Below, one piece after another: positions 53,518-61,550 of a DNA stretch of 64,000 nt. Position 1 is the first letter of the stretch; each line of letters begins with the position of its first letter. The notes beneath the pieces were generated by a model. That model searched no databases, was not told the DNA's origin, and worked only from the letters and a program-made list of their open reading frames with translations. The stretch is from Desulfomicrobium sp. UBA5193 (lineage in GTDB: Bacteria; Desulfobacterota; Desulfovibrionia; Desulfovibrionales; Desulfomicrobiaceae). Where the stretch lies: the NCBI GenBank assembly GCA_002412965.1, contig DHWB01000002.1, forward strand, positions 304,008 to 368,007. Direction: 5' to 3'. Position numbers and translations under genes: made by a program.

Positions 53518-55056
53518 ATGGCCCCCGCGCGCGCCACGGGCAAGTGGCTCATCACTTTAAGCGTCATGATTCCGACGCTGCTGGAAATTCTTGATACCTC
53601 CATCGCCAACGTGGCGCTGGGGCATATCCAGGGTTCCCTGTCCGCCGGCCAGGACGAGGTGACCTGGGTCCTGACCTCCTACCTGGTCGCCAACGCCATC
53701 GTCATCCCCATGAGCGGCTGGCTGGCCCGGATCATGGGGCGCAAGAACTACCTCATGGCCTCGGTGACCGTGTTCACCCTGGCCTCCATGCTTTGCGGCC
53801 TGGCCCAGAGCCTCGAAGCCCTGGTCCTGTTCCGGATCATCCAGGGCATCGGCGGCGGCGGCCTGCAGCCCATGTCCCAGGCCATCCTGCTTGAGACCTT
53901 CCCGCCCCGGCAGCGCGGCCTGGCCATGGCCATCTTCGCCATGGGCGCGGTCCTCGGGCCCATCCTGGGGCCGCTGCTCGGCGGGTACATCACGGACAAT
54001 TATTCCTGGATCTGGATCTTCTACATCAACGTGCCGCTGGGCATCCTGTCCCTTTTCATGTGCTGGACCTTCATCTTCGACCCCTCCTATCAGGAGCGCC
54101 GCGTGGCCGGGGAAAAGGTGGACTATATGGGCCTTGCCCTCCTGTCCGTGGGGCTTGGCTGCCTGCAGATCGTGCTCGACAAGGGGCAGGGAGACGACTG
54201 GTTCGCCGCGCAGCATATCGTGATCCTGAGCCTCCTGGCCGCGATCTGTCTGTGCGCGCTGGTGTGGTGGGAGCTTCGGCATTCCAACCCGATCATCAAT
54301 CTGCGCACGTTTTGCTATCGCAATTTCGCGGCCGGCAACGTGGTCATGTTTTTCGGATTCTTCGCGTTTTTCGGGTCCATCGTGCTTTTGCCCATGTATC
54401 TGCAAAACCTGATGGGCTACACATCCTATCTGGCGGGACTGGTTCTGGGCCCAAGCGGAGCCATCATGCTCCTGCTCCTGCCTGTGGCGGGGAAGCTCAC
54501 GGAGAAGATCGACGCCCGTTTTCTGCTCTGCTTCGGGCTTACGGTCTCCGGGCTGTCCCTCCTGTTCATGTCCAATTTCACCCTGCAGATCGACATCGAT
54601 ACGGCCATTCACGGACGCAACTTTCAGGCCATCGGCATCGCCTTCTTCTTCGTGCCGCTGTCGTATCTGACCATGGCATTCATCCCGCGCGAGAGCATGA
54701 ACAACGCCTCGGCGCTCTTCAATCTGCTGCGCAACCTGGGCGGCTCCTTCGGCACGGCCTTCGTGACCACGGTCCTTGCCCGCCGGGCGCAGGTGCACCA
54801 GCATCATCTGGTCGAACACCTGACGCCCTACGATCCTCCCTTCACCCAGGCCCGCGACGCGCTGGAAAAATTCATGGGGCTTGACCCCGTGCAGGCCGCA
54901 GGGGTCATCTACAGCCAAGCGCTCAAGCAGGCCGCATATATGGCCTATATGGACGTCTTTTACATCCAGGCTCTGTTCTTTTTTGGATTGGCGGTGTTCA
55001 TGTGGATCATCAAGAGGCCCCAGCACGGCACGCACATGCCCGAGGGCATGCACTAG
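53518..55056 (+). CDS. emrB: EmrB/QacA-type MFS drug exporter (DHA2, 14 TM)
   Basis: The 512-residue integral protein has about 14 hydrophobic segments and DHA2 motifs: LDTSIANVALGHI in TM1, the motif A-type GWLARIMGRKNYL, and the motif C-like block AMGAVLGPILGPLLGGYI in TM5. It should expel hydrophobic drugs through EmrA and an outer-membrane channel. The stop TAG lies in a CTAG shared with the stop of the convergent CotH-like gene. Confidence 0.95.
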   Translation: MAPARATGKWLITLSVMIPTLLEILDTSIANVALGHIQGSLSAGQDEVTWVLTSYLVANAIVIPMSGWLARIMGRKNYLMASVTVFTLASMLCGLAQSLEALVLFRIIQGIGGGGLQPMSQAILLETFPPRQRGLAMAIFAMGAVLGPILGPLLGGYITDNYSWIWIFYINVPLGILSLFMCWTFIFDPSYQERRVAGEKVDYMGLALLSVGLGCLQIVLDKGQGDDWFAAQHIVILSLLAAICLCALVWWELRHSNPIINLRTFCYRNFAAGNVVMFFGFFAFFGSIVLLPMYLQNLMGYTSYLAGLVLGPSGAIMLLLLPVAGKLTEKIDARFLLCFGLTVSGLSLLFMSNFTLQIDIDTAIHGRNFQAIGIAFFFVPLSYLTMAFIPRESMNNASALFNLLRNLGGSFGTAFVTTVLARRAQVHQHHLVEHLTPYDPPFTQARDALEKFMGLDPVQAAGVIYSQALKQAAYMAYMDVFYIQALFFFGLAVFMWIIKRPQHGTHMPEGMH

Positions 55057-56627
55057 GGCGCGGGCTGGGCGGACAGGAAGACGGCGCGGATCTGTGTATT
55101 CTGCTCAAGCTCAAGCTCAAGGCGGGGCAGGCGGATTTCCCGGCCATCCACGACCCAGTGTGAAAAGTCGCGGTCCGGGCGCGGCTCCAAGGTGACTTTC
55201 TGCCCTTGAAAATACAGTCCTTCATATTCCCCAGGCGTCTCCTGTCCGTCAACGAGGATGGGTTCCGGGCTCTGCATGCGGCATGCGACAACCTGCGGCG
55301 CTTCCAGATCGGCCACGGTTTCCGCCATGAGCAGGGCGCGGCGCTCAAGCAGATAGGATAACGCCAGCTCTTCGTCGAAACATTCGAGTTCGGCCTCTTT
55401 TTCCAGCTGCGCATAGTGCAGGACGCGCTGTGTGATCCATTCCCGGGTCAGCCGGTGGTTGATGCTCCAGCTCAGCTTTTGCAGCATTTCCTTTCTGAAC
55501 TCCGCACTTTTGGTCCACATCCCTTTGAAAATTTCTGCGCGCATGCCATGGGCGTCACGCAGATTTTTCCATTTCGCGCGTTTTTCGGGCTCTCCGTCCG
55601 GGCGCAGTCCTGCGAAGGCGAGGTCCGCGTCCCACAACACGCTGCGCCAGCGCGGTCTTGCTTCGGTCTGGTCCAGGATGAGCGCGCCCTGGTTCCAGTC
55701 CTGCCATTGCAGGAAGGCAAAGCTGGTCATGGCGTTCATGAAGTCGTCCAGGTCGAGAATTTTCCCCACGCGTTCATAGTTCCACAATCCGAAGACGGGC
55801 TTGAAGCGAAGGCTCAAGGCCTTGTACCTGGCGTTGTCGATGACTGAATTTTCGGACTCGAACACGTAAAAGGCGAAATTCTTGTGTCCGAGCTTTCGCT
55901 CCCAGTGCGTGCGGTTGACGTGTTCGCTGGTCAAACCCAGTCCGAGGTTTTCGCCGTTCCTGTACATGACAATGGGCGCATAATCCGGAGTGGTCGAGCC
56001 GATGCGTCTGGCCACGTCAAAGGCGAGCATGGTCACGAAGCCCGGCACGAGATTTTTTTCCGTGCGTGCGAGAACCTTGCGGATATCACTCTGCGAGCCG
56101 TCCAGAAAGGCGGAACCCGGCACTTCGCGCATCCCGTAACTGTTGCGGAAGTAGAGCCGAAAACTGTGCAGCATGTCCCGCGTGTCCCGGTTGCCCTGGA
56201 GGCGTATTCCGGCTGGCGCGGCCAGAAGCTCTCGCCCGTTTTGCATGACGACCACTCCCGCCGGGCGTTCCCAGTTGCGGCCCCGCTCGCGGCTGTTCGC
56301 CTTGAGTCCGGTTTCCGGATCGTACAGGTCGTCATCCGCGACCCGGATGGCCACCGTGCGGATGGCGCTGGCCGGGAGATTGCTTATGTCATCCCTGGCC
56401 GCCGAGACCAGGGACGACTCGATCGCGGACTGCTGCGGCGACTTTATGGGTGCCCCCAGCTTCCTGAGCAGGGCATCCTTGCGCGGGCTGCCGAGATCGT
56501 CGCGCAGAACGGCGATGTGGTGGGAATGTTCCTGCCCCCAGTCATCCAGCTGCAATCCGAAATAAAGAAGGATCAACCCGCAGATCGCAAGGAACAGGAC
56601 GAGAGGGCGTCGCAGCGGACCGGGCAT
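55053..56627 (-). CDS. CotH-like secreted kinase-fold protein
   Basis: The 524-residue protein has an N-terminal membrane anchor (about 8-27) and then a CotH domain: VAIRVADDDLYDPETG, ERPAGVVVM, IRLQGNRDTRD, SFRLYFRNSYG, and the acid block LWDADLAF (about 318-325). CotH proteins have a kinase fold and phosphorylate partner proteins in spore coats; many non-sporing bacteria have homologues of unknown target. A small beta domain (DFSHWVVDG, PRLELELEQ) ends the protein. It overlaps the DUF4956 gene by one base and the convergent emrB stop by four bases. It is the last gene of the VTC operon. Confidence 0.85.
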   Translation of the reverse strand: MPGPLRRPLVLFLAICGLILLYFGLQLDDWGQEHSHHIAVLRDDLGSPRKDALLRKLGAPIKSPQQSAIESSLVSAARDDISNLPASAIRTVAIRVADDDLYDPETGLKANSRERGRNWERPAGVVVMQNGRELLAAPAGIRLQGNRDTRDMLHSFRLYFRNSYGMREVPGSAFLDGSQSDIRKVLARTEKNLVPGFVTMLAFDVARRIGSTTPDYAPIVMYRNGENLGLGLTSEHVNRTHWERKLGHKNFAFYVFESENSVIDNARYKALSLRFKPVFGLWNYERVGKILDLDDFMNAMTSFAFLQWQDWNQGALILDQTEARPRWRSVLWDADLAFAGLRPDGEPEKRAKWKNLRDAHGMRAEIFKGMWTKSAEFRKEMLQKLSWSINHRLTREWITQRVLHYAQLEKEAELECFDEELALSYLLERRALLMAETVADLEAPQVVACRMQSPEPILVDGQETPGEYEGLYFQGQKVTLEPRPDRDFSHWVVDGREIRLPRLELELEQNTQIRAVFLSAQPAP

Positions 56628-57358
56628 CAGATGCTGACCTGGTCGTTGAACATGCTGACCGTGGCCCCTTGTGCGCAGCCTAGAGCCTGACTGCGCACGT
56701 GCGTCAAAAGGGCTGCGTCGCCCTTGGCGAAGCGCAGGGTCACGGCCGCGCCCTCTGTGGTTTCGACCAAGGAAATGATGCGTACGCCGGCCAGGCTGGT
56801 AACGCTTGGCAGAAACGAGGCGGCGGCCGCTTCGGCGTTGCTGCCGGGCAGGTTGATGAGAATCGTGCCCTGCTCGCTGGCGGCCAGGGGCAGCCCGCGC
56901 CAGTTGATGAGGAAAAGCCCCAGCGTGGACACGGCCAGCAGGATGGCCAGAAAGAAGAGGTTGAAGGTCGCGCAGGAGATTGAGGCGGCGATGGTCAGCA
57001 TGATGAAGCCGACCTCTTCGGGTTCCTTGATGGGCGTCCGGAAACGGACAATGGACAAGGCGCCCAAGAGGCCCAGGGACAGCGGCAGGGAGAACTGGAC
57101 GCAGAGGAAGATGGCCGTGACCGAGATGCCGAGGAGCGGGAAGGAGCGATAGGCGAGGCTGCCGGTTCCGCGCGGGCGGTAGAAGCGGACATAGAGGCGC
57201 GAGATGTACAGGGACGCGAAAAAGGACACCAGAAGCAGAATGAAGAAGGTGGTCAGCCCGATATTTTCCATCTTCTGGTGGCCGGAGGTCCCGGCCTTGA
57301 TCAGGGCTTCGTAGATGTTGGCCAGAAAATCGACGCCAACGGGCAAGATCTCGTTCAC
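56627..57358 (-). CDS. DUF4956 family membrane protein
   Basis: The 243-residue protein has three to four membrane segments in its first ~150 residues (around 33-53, 72-105 and 115-150) with the loop SIVRFRTPIKEPEEVG, the DUF4956 hallmark. A soluble C-terminal domain of about 90 residues follows. The function is unknown. The family is repeatedly found between VTC-domain and CotH genes, as here. It lies 9 bases after the VTC gene and overlaps CotH by one base, so the three are one operon. Confidence 0.85.
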   Translation of the reverse strand: MNEILPVGVDFLANIYEALIKAGTSGHQKMENIGLTTFFILLLVSFFASLYISRLYVRFYRPRGTGSLAYRSFPLLGISVTAIFLCVQFSLPLSLGLLGALSIVRFRTPIKEPEEVGFIMLTIAASISCATFNLFFLAILLAVSTLGLFLINWRGLPLAASEQGTILINLPGSNAEAAAASFLPSVTSLAGVRIISLVETTEGAAVTLRFAKGDAALLTHVRSQALGCAQGATVSMFNDQVSI

Positions 57359-57367
57359 GGGAGCTCC

Positions 57368-58051
57368 TTACATGGGTTGCTGCATCAGGGTCTGGTAGCA
57401 GTGGAGGTATTTGGAAAAGGAATCGGGCCGAAGCCCCATGGTCACAAGGGGCGCAAGATAACGGGGCAGGCTGGAGAGGCCCCCCTTTGTTTCGATGACC
57501 GCAAAGGGCAGCATCGGCGAACCGTTTGCGCCGGGGCAGGACAGCGCATGTCGCGGCGCGTGGATGCTCTGGTCCAGTGCGATGCGCGTTCCGCTCATGG
57601 GGTCGATGAAGCGCATACGCCGGTAGCTGATGACAAAGACGGGGCGGACCGAGGCGGCAAGGCCGATGCCGCGCTCTGCGAGCAGGGCCGGCAGAGCGGA
57701 AAGTTCTGGAGAGCCCAGGGGCAGAGCGGCCAGTTCTCTGCCGGAACGGGTCATGGGTATGCGCACCTTGCGCTGCAGGCCGCCTTCCTTGATCTTGGCC
57801 TCCAGAAAGGCCGGGCCGTCATCAGGGAGAAAATCCCAATTACCGTACCAACGCAGGCGCACCTTGGCCTTGAAGTAGGTGCTGTCAATTTTTTCGGAAA
57901 GGAATTGGAGATCAAGGGTGTCGAAATAGATGCTGTGTACCGTGGCTCTGGCAAAGCTTGGATCGGGCAGGCAATGGGCGCTGATGAGGGTTTGGGCCAG
58001 GAGGGCGTGAGCCCTGTCCAGGACGTATTTTTTTTCGGTGCGGGATTCCAT
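57368..58051 (-). CDS. VTC domain protein (polyphosphate polymerase-like)
   Basis: The 227-residue protein is a stand-alone VTC domain, a triphosphate-tunnel fold that in yeast Vtc4 makes polyphosphate from ATP. Tunnel residues visible include K8 (EKKYVL), R65 and R67 (KVRLRWYG), E84 and K86 (FLEAKIKEG), R144/R145 (SYRRMRF), R156, E187 (VIETKG) and K214 (FSKY), so it looks active. No membrane segment is seen. The longer frame upstream is not needed: ATG at 58051 gives the EKKY start. It leads the three-gene operon with DUF4956 and CotH. Polyphosphate synthesis is inferred from the family. Confidence 0.82.
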   Translation of the reverse strand: MESRTEKKYVLDRAHALLAQTLISAHCLPDPSFARATVHSIYFDTLDLQFLSEKIDSTYFKAKVRLRWYGNWDFLPDDGPAFLEAKIKEGGLQRKVRIPMTRSGRELAALPLGSPELSALPALLAERGIGLAASVRPVFVISYRRMRFIDPMSGTRIALDQSIHAPRHALSCPGANGSPMLPFAVIETKGGLSSLPRYLAPLVTMGLRPDSFSKYLHCYQTLMQQPM

Positions 58052-58146
58052 GGTGTCGTGCCTCTGTGCTCCTTGCCGGGTGCTCCGCGCAAGGCCGTAC
58101 TTTGTGGGCAACGAAAGGAAATCGCAAGCATTTGTTGAGGGGGCAA

Positions 58147-58170
58147 AGAAAAGGGGAGCGGCGCTCCCCT
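58147..58170 (-). terminator. Rho-independent terminator of the ferredoxin gene
   Basis: On the minus strand AGGGGAGC-GCC-GCTCCCCT is followed by TTTCTTT, 20 bases after the ferredoxin stop. Confidence 0.8.
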
Positions 58171-58189
58171 TGGACTGACAGGATCAGTC

Positions 58190-58372
58190 TTAGTCTTTGC
58201 TGATGGCTTCCACCGGACAGCCGTCGATGGCGTCCTGGACACAGTCGGCTTTGGAATCCGGAGCCTTGACCATGGCCTTTTCTTCGCCGTCCATCATGGC
58301 AAAGACTTCAGGGCAAAGCTCCACACAGGTTTCGCAGCCGATGCATTCTTCGTGGTCGATCACAATGGCCAT
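58190..58372 (-). CDS. Ferredoxin, D. gigas-type (one cluster, six cysteines)
   Basis: The 60-residue ferredoxin has C10, C13, C16 and C52 to bind one [4Fe-4S] (or, with C13 free, [3Fe-4S]) cluster, plus C20 and C44 at the spacing of the D. gigas disulfide pair. The block CIGCETCVELCPEVF and the end CVQDAIDGCPVEAI match Desulfovibrio ferredoxin I/II. It carries low-potential electrons in the cytoplasm. ATG at 58372 is chosen; the frame extends upstream but has no family sequence. It is divergent from the MotB-like gene. Confidence 0.95.
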   Translation of the reverse strand: MAIVIDHEECIGCETCVELCPEVFAMMDGEEKAMVKAPDSKADCVQDAIDGCPVEAISKD

Positions 58373-58510
58373 GGTTCCTCCAGGTTGGGGTTGACGTTTT
58401 CTTCTCCCTACAGCCTTTGAGAGACCGGTGCAAGCCGGGTCGATTTTTGGGAAGGGTGCGCCGTGCGCTGTGTTGGCATGAATCTGGCTCATCTTCGTGC
58501 GGAGGATCCC

Positions 58511-59401
58511 ATGCGAGAACCAACACCAGAAATAATGCGCGACATATCCGCACGTCTGTCCCGGCCCATGCCGGGCGACAGGGCTTCAGACGTCGAGCCG
58601 GGAGCCCTGCGGAACGCCGAGTACCGGGCCGACAGCTATTCCGAGGGACGAGGGTTTGGCGGTCAACACTTTGACATTTTCGCCCGGGATCATCAGCCTG
58701 CGTCCCCCAGCTGGGTTGTGTGCTGGTCGGATCTGATGATGACCATGTTCATCATGTTCGCCGCCCTGTACATTTTTCAGATTCCCAAGATTCAGTTCAA
58801 GTCGGTCTCGGATATGGCCGTTCAGGCCGCGCCGTTCGGTACCGAAGTCGCCCCGCACCCATCATCGGCGGGGTCCATTCTGGACCGGATTCATGATCAG
58901 CTGCGTGACCTGATCGCGCGTGACGGGCTTGAAGCCGTCTTTTCCGTGCGGGTCGTTCCGGAAAAAACGCTGCACGTGATTTTGACGGGGGATCTGCTCT
59001 TTGAAGAGGGAGGCGCCATCTTGCGGGCGGATGTCAGGAGATCTCTTTTGTCCATGGCGGATATTTTGCGCACCGCTCCCCATGCCCTGGCCGTGGTCGG
59101 GCACGTGGCCCCGGGAGAGCCGTTGCGCGTTCATCCGAGCCCGTGGGAGCTCTCTGTGGCCAGGGCTGCCGAGGTGGCTGGATTATTGATGCGTGACGGA
59201 AGCTTTCCGGCCGAGCGCATGCTCGTGGTCGGCTACGGAGACCAGCGTCCGGTGAGCGGCGCCGACGGCGTGAGCCGCAGCCGCCGGGTGGAGTTGGTGC
59301 TCAGCGCCGATAATCCGACGGAGCCGTTGCCCGGAGTTCATGAGCCGACCAGGGACGGGTTCCGTCAATGGATCGCCGCGTCGAAGCAGGAGGTGCGATA
59401 G
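58511..59401 (+). CDS. MotB-like stator protein (OmpA domain)
   Basis: The 296-residue protein has a ~65-residue cytoplasmic N-terminal extension, one membrane segment (about 68-90, SWVVCWSDLMMTMFIMFAA) with D74 at the place of the proton-binding Asp of MotB, and a C-terminal OmpA peptidoglycan-binding domain (GYGDQRPV, SRRVELVL). The start at 58511 has GGAGG five bases before it; two upstream ATGs are less likely. The MotA-like gene follows with a one-base overlap. Whether it drives the flagellum or a different motor cannot be told; no other flagellar gene is near. Confidence 0.85.
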   Translation: MREPTPEIMRDISARLSRPMPGDRASDVEPGALRNAEYRADSYSEGRGFGGQHFDIFARDHQPASPSWVVCWSDLMMTMFIMFAALYIFQIPKIQFKSVSDMAVQAAPFGTEVAPHPSSAGSILDRIHDQLRDLIARDGLEAVFSVRVVPEKTLHVILTGDLLFEEGGAILRADVRRSLLSMADILRTAPHALAVVGHVAPGEPLRVHPSPWELSVARAAEVAGLLMRDGSFPAERMLVVGYGDQRPVSGADGVSRSRRVELVLSADNPTEPLPGVHEPTRDGFRQWIAASKQEVR

Positions 59402-60258
59402 TGGATGGCAAGTCGCTCATAGGTCTTATTTTGTGCGCCCTGCTCTTTGGCGCGGGATTTGCGATCAGCGGCAATGTTGCCCAATATTTCAATCTGGCCG
59501 CATTCCTTGTGGTCATTGGCGGCAGCCTTGGCGCGGCCATCGCCAGCTTCAGCATGCAGCGTCTGGTGTACGTCGGCAGGGTGTTGCGCAATTCCTACCG
59601 GGCAAAGCTGAAGAAACCGGCCGAGATCGTGGAGATTCTGGTCGACCTGTCGGTCAAGAGCAAGATCCGGGGCCTGCATACCCTGGTCGAGGACGAGCGC
59701 GACATGTCCGTCATGTTCCTGCGCCGGGCCCTGGGATTTGTGGTCGACAATTATTCGCGGGAGCAGACCTCCGACATCCTGCACACGGAGATCTACTTCT
59801 TCAAGCAGCGCCGCGACGAGTGTGAGCGGGTGCTGCGGGTCATGGCCGACATCTGCCCGGCCATCGGTCTGGCCGGAAGCGTCGTCGGGCTTATCGGCAT
59901 GCTGTCCGGAGTCAGCGACACGGCCATCGTCCTGTCTACCATTCCCATCGCCCTGACCTCCACCCTGTACGGCGTGCTGCTGGCCAATTTCGTTCTGCTC
60001 CCGCTGGCGGCGCGCATCCGCGAGGTCACGGATCATGAGCTCCTGCTGCAGAAGATCATCATCGAGGGGATCCGCGCTATCCAGAGCGAGCTCAACCCCA
60101 GGGTGCTCGAAGTGAAGCTCAAATCCTTTCTCACGCCGTCGGAGCGGACAGGCCAGCTTGTCTCCCTGGCCCGGATCAAGGAGCGCTTTCAGCTCGACGG
60201 GAATGAAGAAGAGACTCCGAGAATGGCGGCTCCGGAGGAGCTCGGCGTCACGCTGTAA
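59401..60258 (+). CDS. MotA-like stator protein (MotA/TolQ/ExbB family)
   Basis: The 285-residue protein has the MotA layout: two N-terminal membrane segments (about 3-23 and 28-50), a cytoplasmic loop with RRDECERVLRVMADICPAIGLAGSV, and two more membrane segments (about 155-205) with PIALTSTLYGVLLAN, then a C-terminal tail. The start is GTG at 59401 (TAGTG overlap with motB), with AGGAGG seven bases upstream. It forms the ion channel with the MotB-like protein. A strong hairpin follows. Confidence 0.9.
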   Translation: MDGKSLIGLILCALLFGAGFAISGNVAQYFNLAAFLVVIGGSLGAAIASFSMQRLVYVGRVLRNSYRAKLKKPAEIVEILVDLSVKSKIRGLHTLVEDERDMSVMFLRRALGFVVDNYSREQTSDILHTEIYFFKQRRDECERVLRVMADICPAIGLAGSVVGLIGMLSGVSDTAIVLSTIPIALTSTLYGVLLANFVLLPLAARIREVTDHELLLQKIIIEGIRAIQSELNPRVLEVKLKSFLTPSERTGQLVSLARIKERFQLDGNEEETPRMAAPEELGVTL

Positions 60259-60278
60259 TTCTTGGCAGCTTTGTTAAG

Positions 60279-60326
60279 GCAAGGGCCTGTCCAGACGCAC
60301 GCGAGTCAGTCTGGGCAGGCCCTTGC
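60279..60326. terminator. Long near-perfect hairpin between convergent motA-like and chrA genes
   Basis: An 18-bp stem (GCAAGGGCCTGTCCAGAC with GTCTGGGCAGGCCCTTGC, one wobble) with a 12-base loop lies between the two convergent stops. The T run is short (TATTTT), but the position suits a shared terminator. Confidence 0.6.
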
Positions 60327-60370
60327 GTATTTTGCGCTTCGCAGATGCAGATGAAGAATGGTGGCAGGTT

Positions 60371-61537
60371 TCAAAAGGCCGTGAACAGGAGCCACGCGGC
60401 GGTTCCGGCCAGTACCACCCACAGCACGTCGATCTTTCTTTGCAAGGCCGCAAAGGCGGCCAGGCCGAGGAGAGCGCCGGGCCATGTCCAGTCCAGGCTT
60501 GCGCCGAGCCCGACGGCGACGGCGGTCATGAGTCCGCCGAGGGATGCCAGCGATGCGCGCAGGGCCTTTTGAAAAAGCCGTGACGAGAGCAGCCGGTCGC
60601 AAACCGGCACGACCCAGATCAGGATGAGCAGGGAGGGGGTGAAGATTCCGAGGGCGGCGGCCACTGCGCCGGCCAAGCCTGCCTGGGCGTAGCCGACAAA
60701 GGCCGAGGTCAGAACGATGGGGCCGGGGGTTACCTGGCCCAGCGCGATGCCGTCCATGAACATGGCCTGGGTCATCCACCCCATGCGCGTGACCACCTCG
60801 TGCAGCATGATCGGCAGGGCCGCAAACCCGCCGCCAAAGGCGACCAGATCAATGCCCATCATCAGGCGGGCCAGATGAAAAAGGTCCGGCCGAGTCATCC
60901 ACAGCAGCGCGTACCCCGCGACCAAACCTCCCAAAAAGAGCACCGGCGTGCGAAAGCCGCCTCCCCGCATCGGTCTGAGGGGCATGACGGCGGGCGCGGG
61001 GAGGACGACCATGCCTGCGGCCACGACGCAGAGCAGGATGGGCACCGGGTGGATCTTGGCCACAAAGGCCAGGGCCGCGCCCAGGGCCAGGAACTTGTCG
61101 AGGCGCTGCCTGGTGTATTTGGCGATGAAGTCCAGGGATGCGCTGAGCACGATGGCCACGACCAGAATTTTGAGCCCGTCGAAGGCCAGCAGCAGCCGCG
61201 GCAGGTTCTGATACCTGAAATAGAGGGCGGACAGGGCCGTGATGAGCAGGGAGGCGGGGAGCATGAACGCGGCGAAAGCGGTCAGGGCTCCGCCCAATCC
61301 GCGTAGCCGCAGGCCCACATACGCCGCGAGCTGGGCCACCGTCGCTCCGGGGATGGCCTGGCACACGGCCAGGCCGGTCTTGAAATCGGATTCGGTTATC
61401 CAGCCCTTGGCGTTGATGACCAGGCGGCGGATGTGCGGGATCATGGCCGGGCCGCCGAACGCGGTCAGCCCGATCCGGAAGAAGGCCGCAAAGAGTTGGA
61501 AAAGCGGGATGTGCCCGTTCCTGGCTGACGGGTTCAT
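60371..61537 (-). CDS. chrA: Chromate transporter ChrA (two-domain)
   Basis: ChrA exports chromate. The 388-residue protein has two CHR domains: the first with FGGPAMIPHI and a QAIPG-type block, the second with FGGGFAALPI and GQVTPGPI. Many hydrophobic segments are present, as expected for a long-form ChrA. It starts 13 bases after the CBS gene, so it is the last gene of the crcB - CBS - chrA operon. Chromate versus sulfate/other oxyanion use cannot be read from sequence. Confidence 0.93.
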   Translation of the reverse strand: MNPSARNGHIPLFQLFAAFFRIGLTAFGGPAMIPHIRRLVINAKGWITESDFKTGLAVCQAIPGATVAQLAAYVGLRLRGLGGALTAFAAFMLPASLLITALSALYFRYQNLPRLLLAFDGLKILVVAIVLSASLDFIAKYTRQRLDKFLALGAALAFVAKIHPVPILLCVVAAGMVVLPAPAVMPLRPMRGGGFRTPVLFLGGLVAGYALLWMTRPDLFHLARLMMGIDLVAFGGGFAALPIMLHEVVTRMGWMTQAMFMDGIALGQVTPGPIVLTSAFVGYAQAGLAGAVAAALGIFTPSLLILIWVVPVCDRLLSSRLFQKALRASLASLGGLMTAVAVGLGASLDWTWPGALLGLAAFAALQRKIDVLWVVLAGTAAWLLFTAF

Positions 61538-61550
61538 TCTTGTTCCGGCG

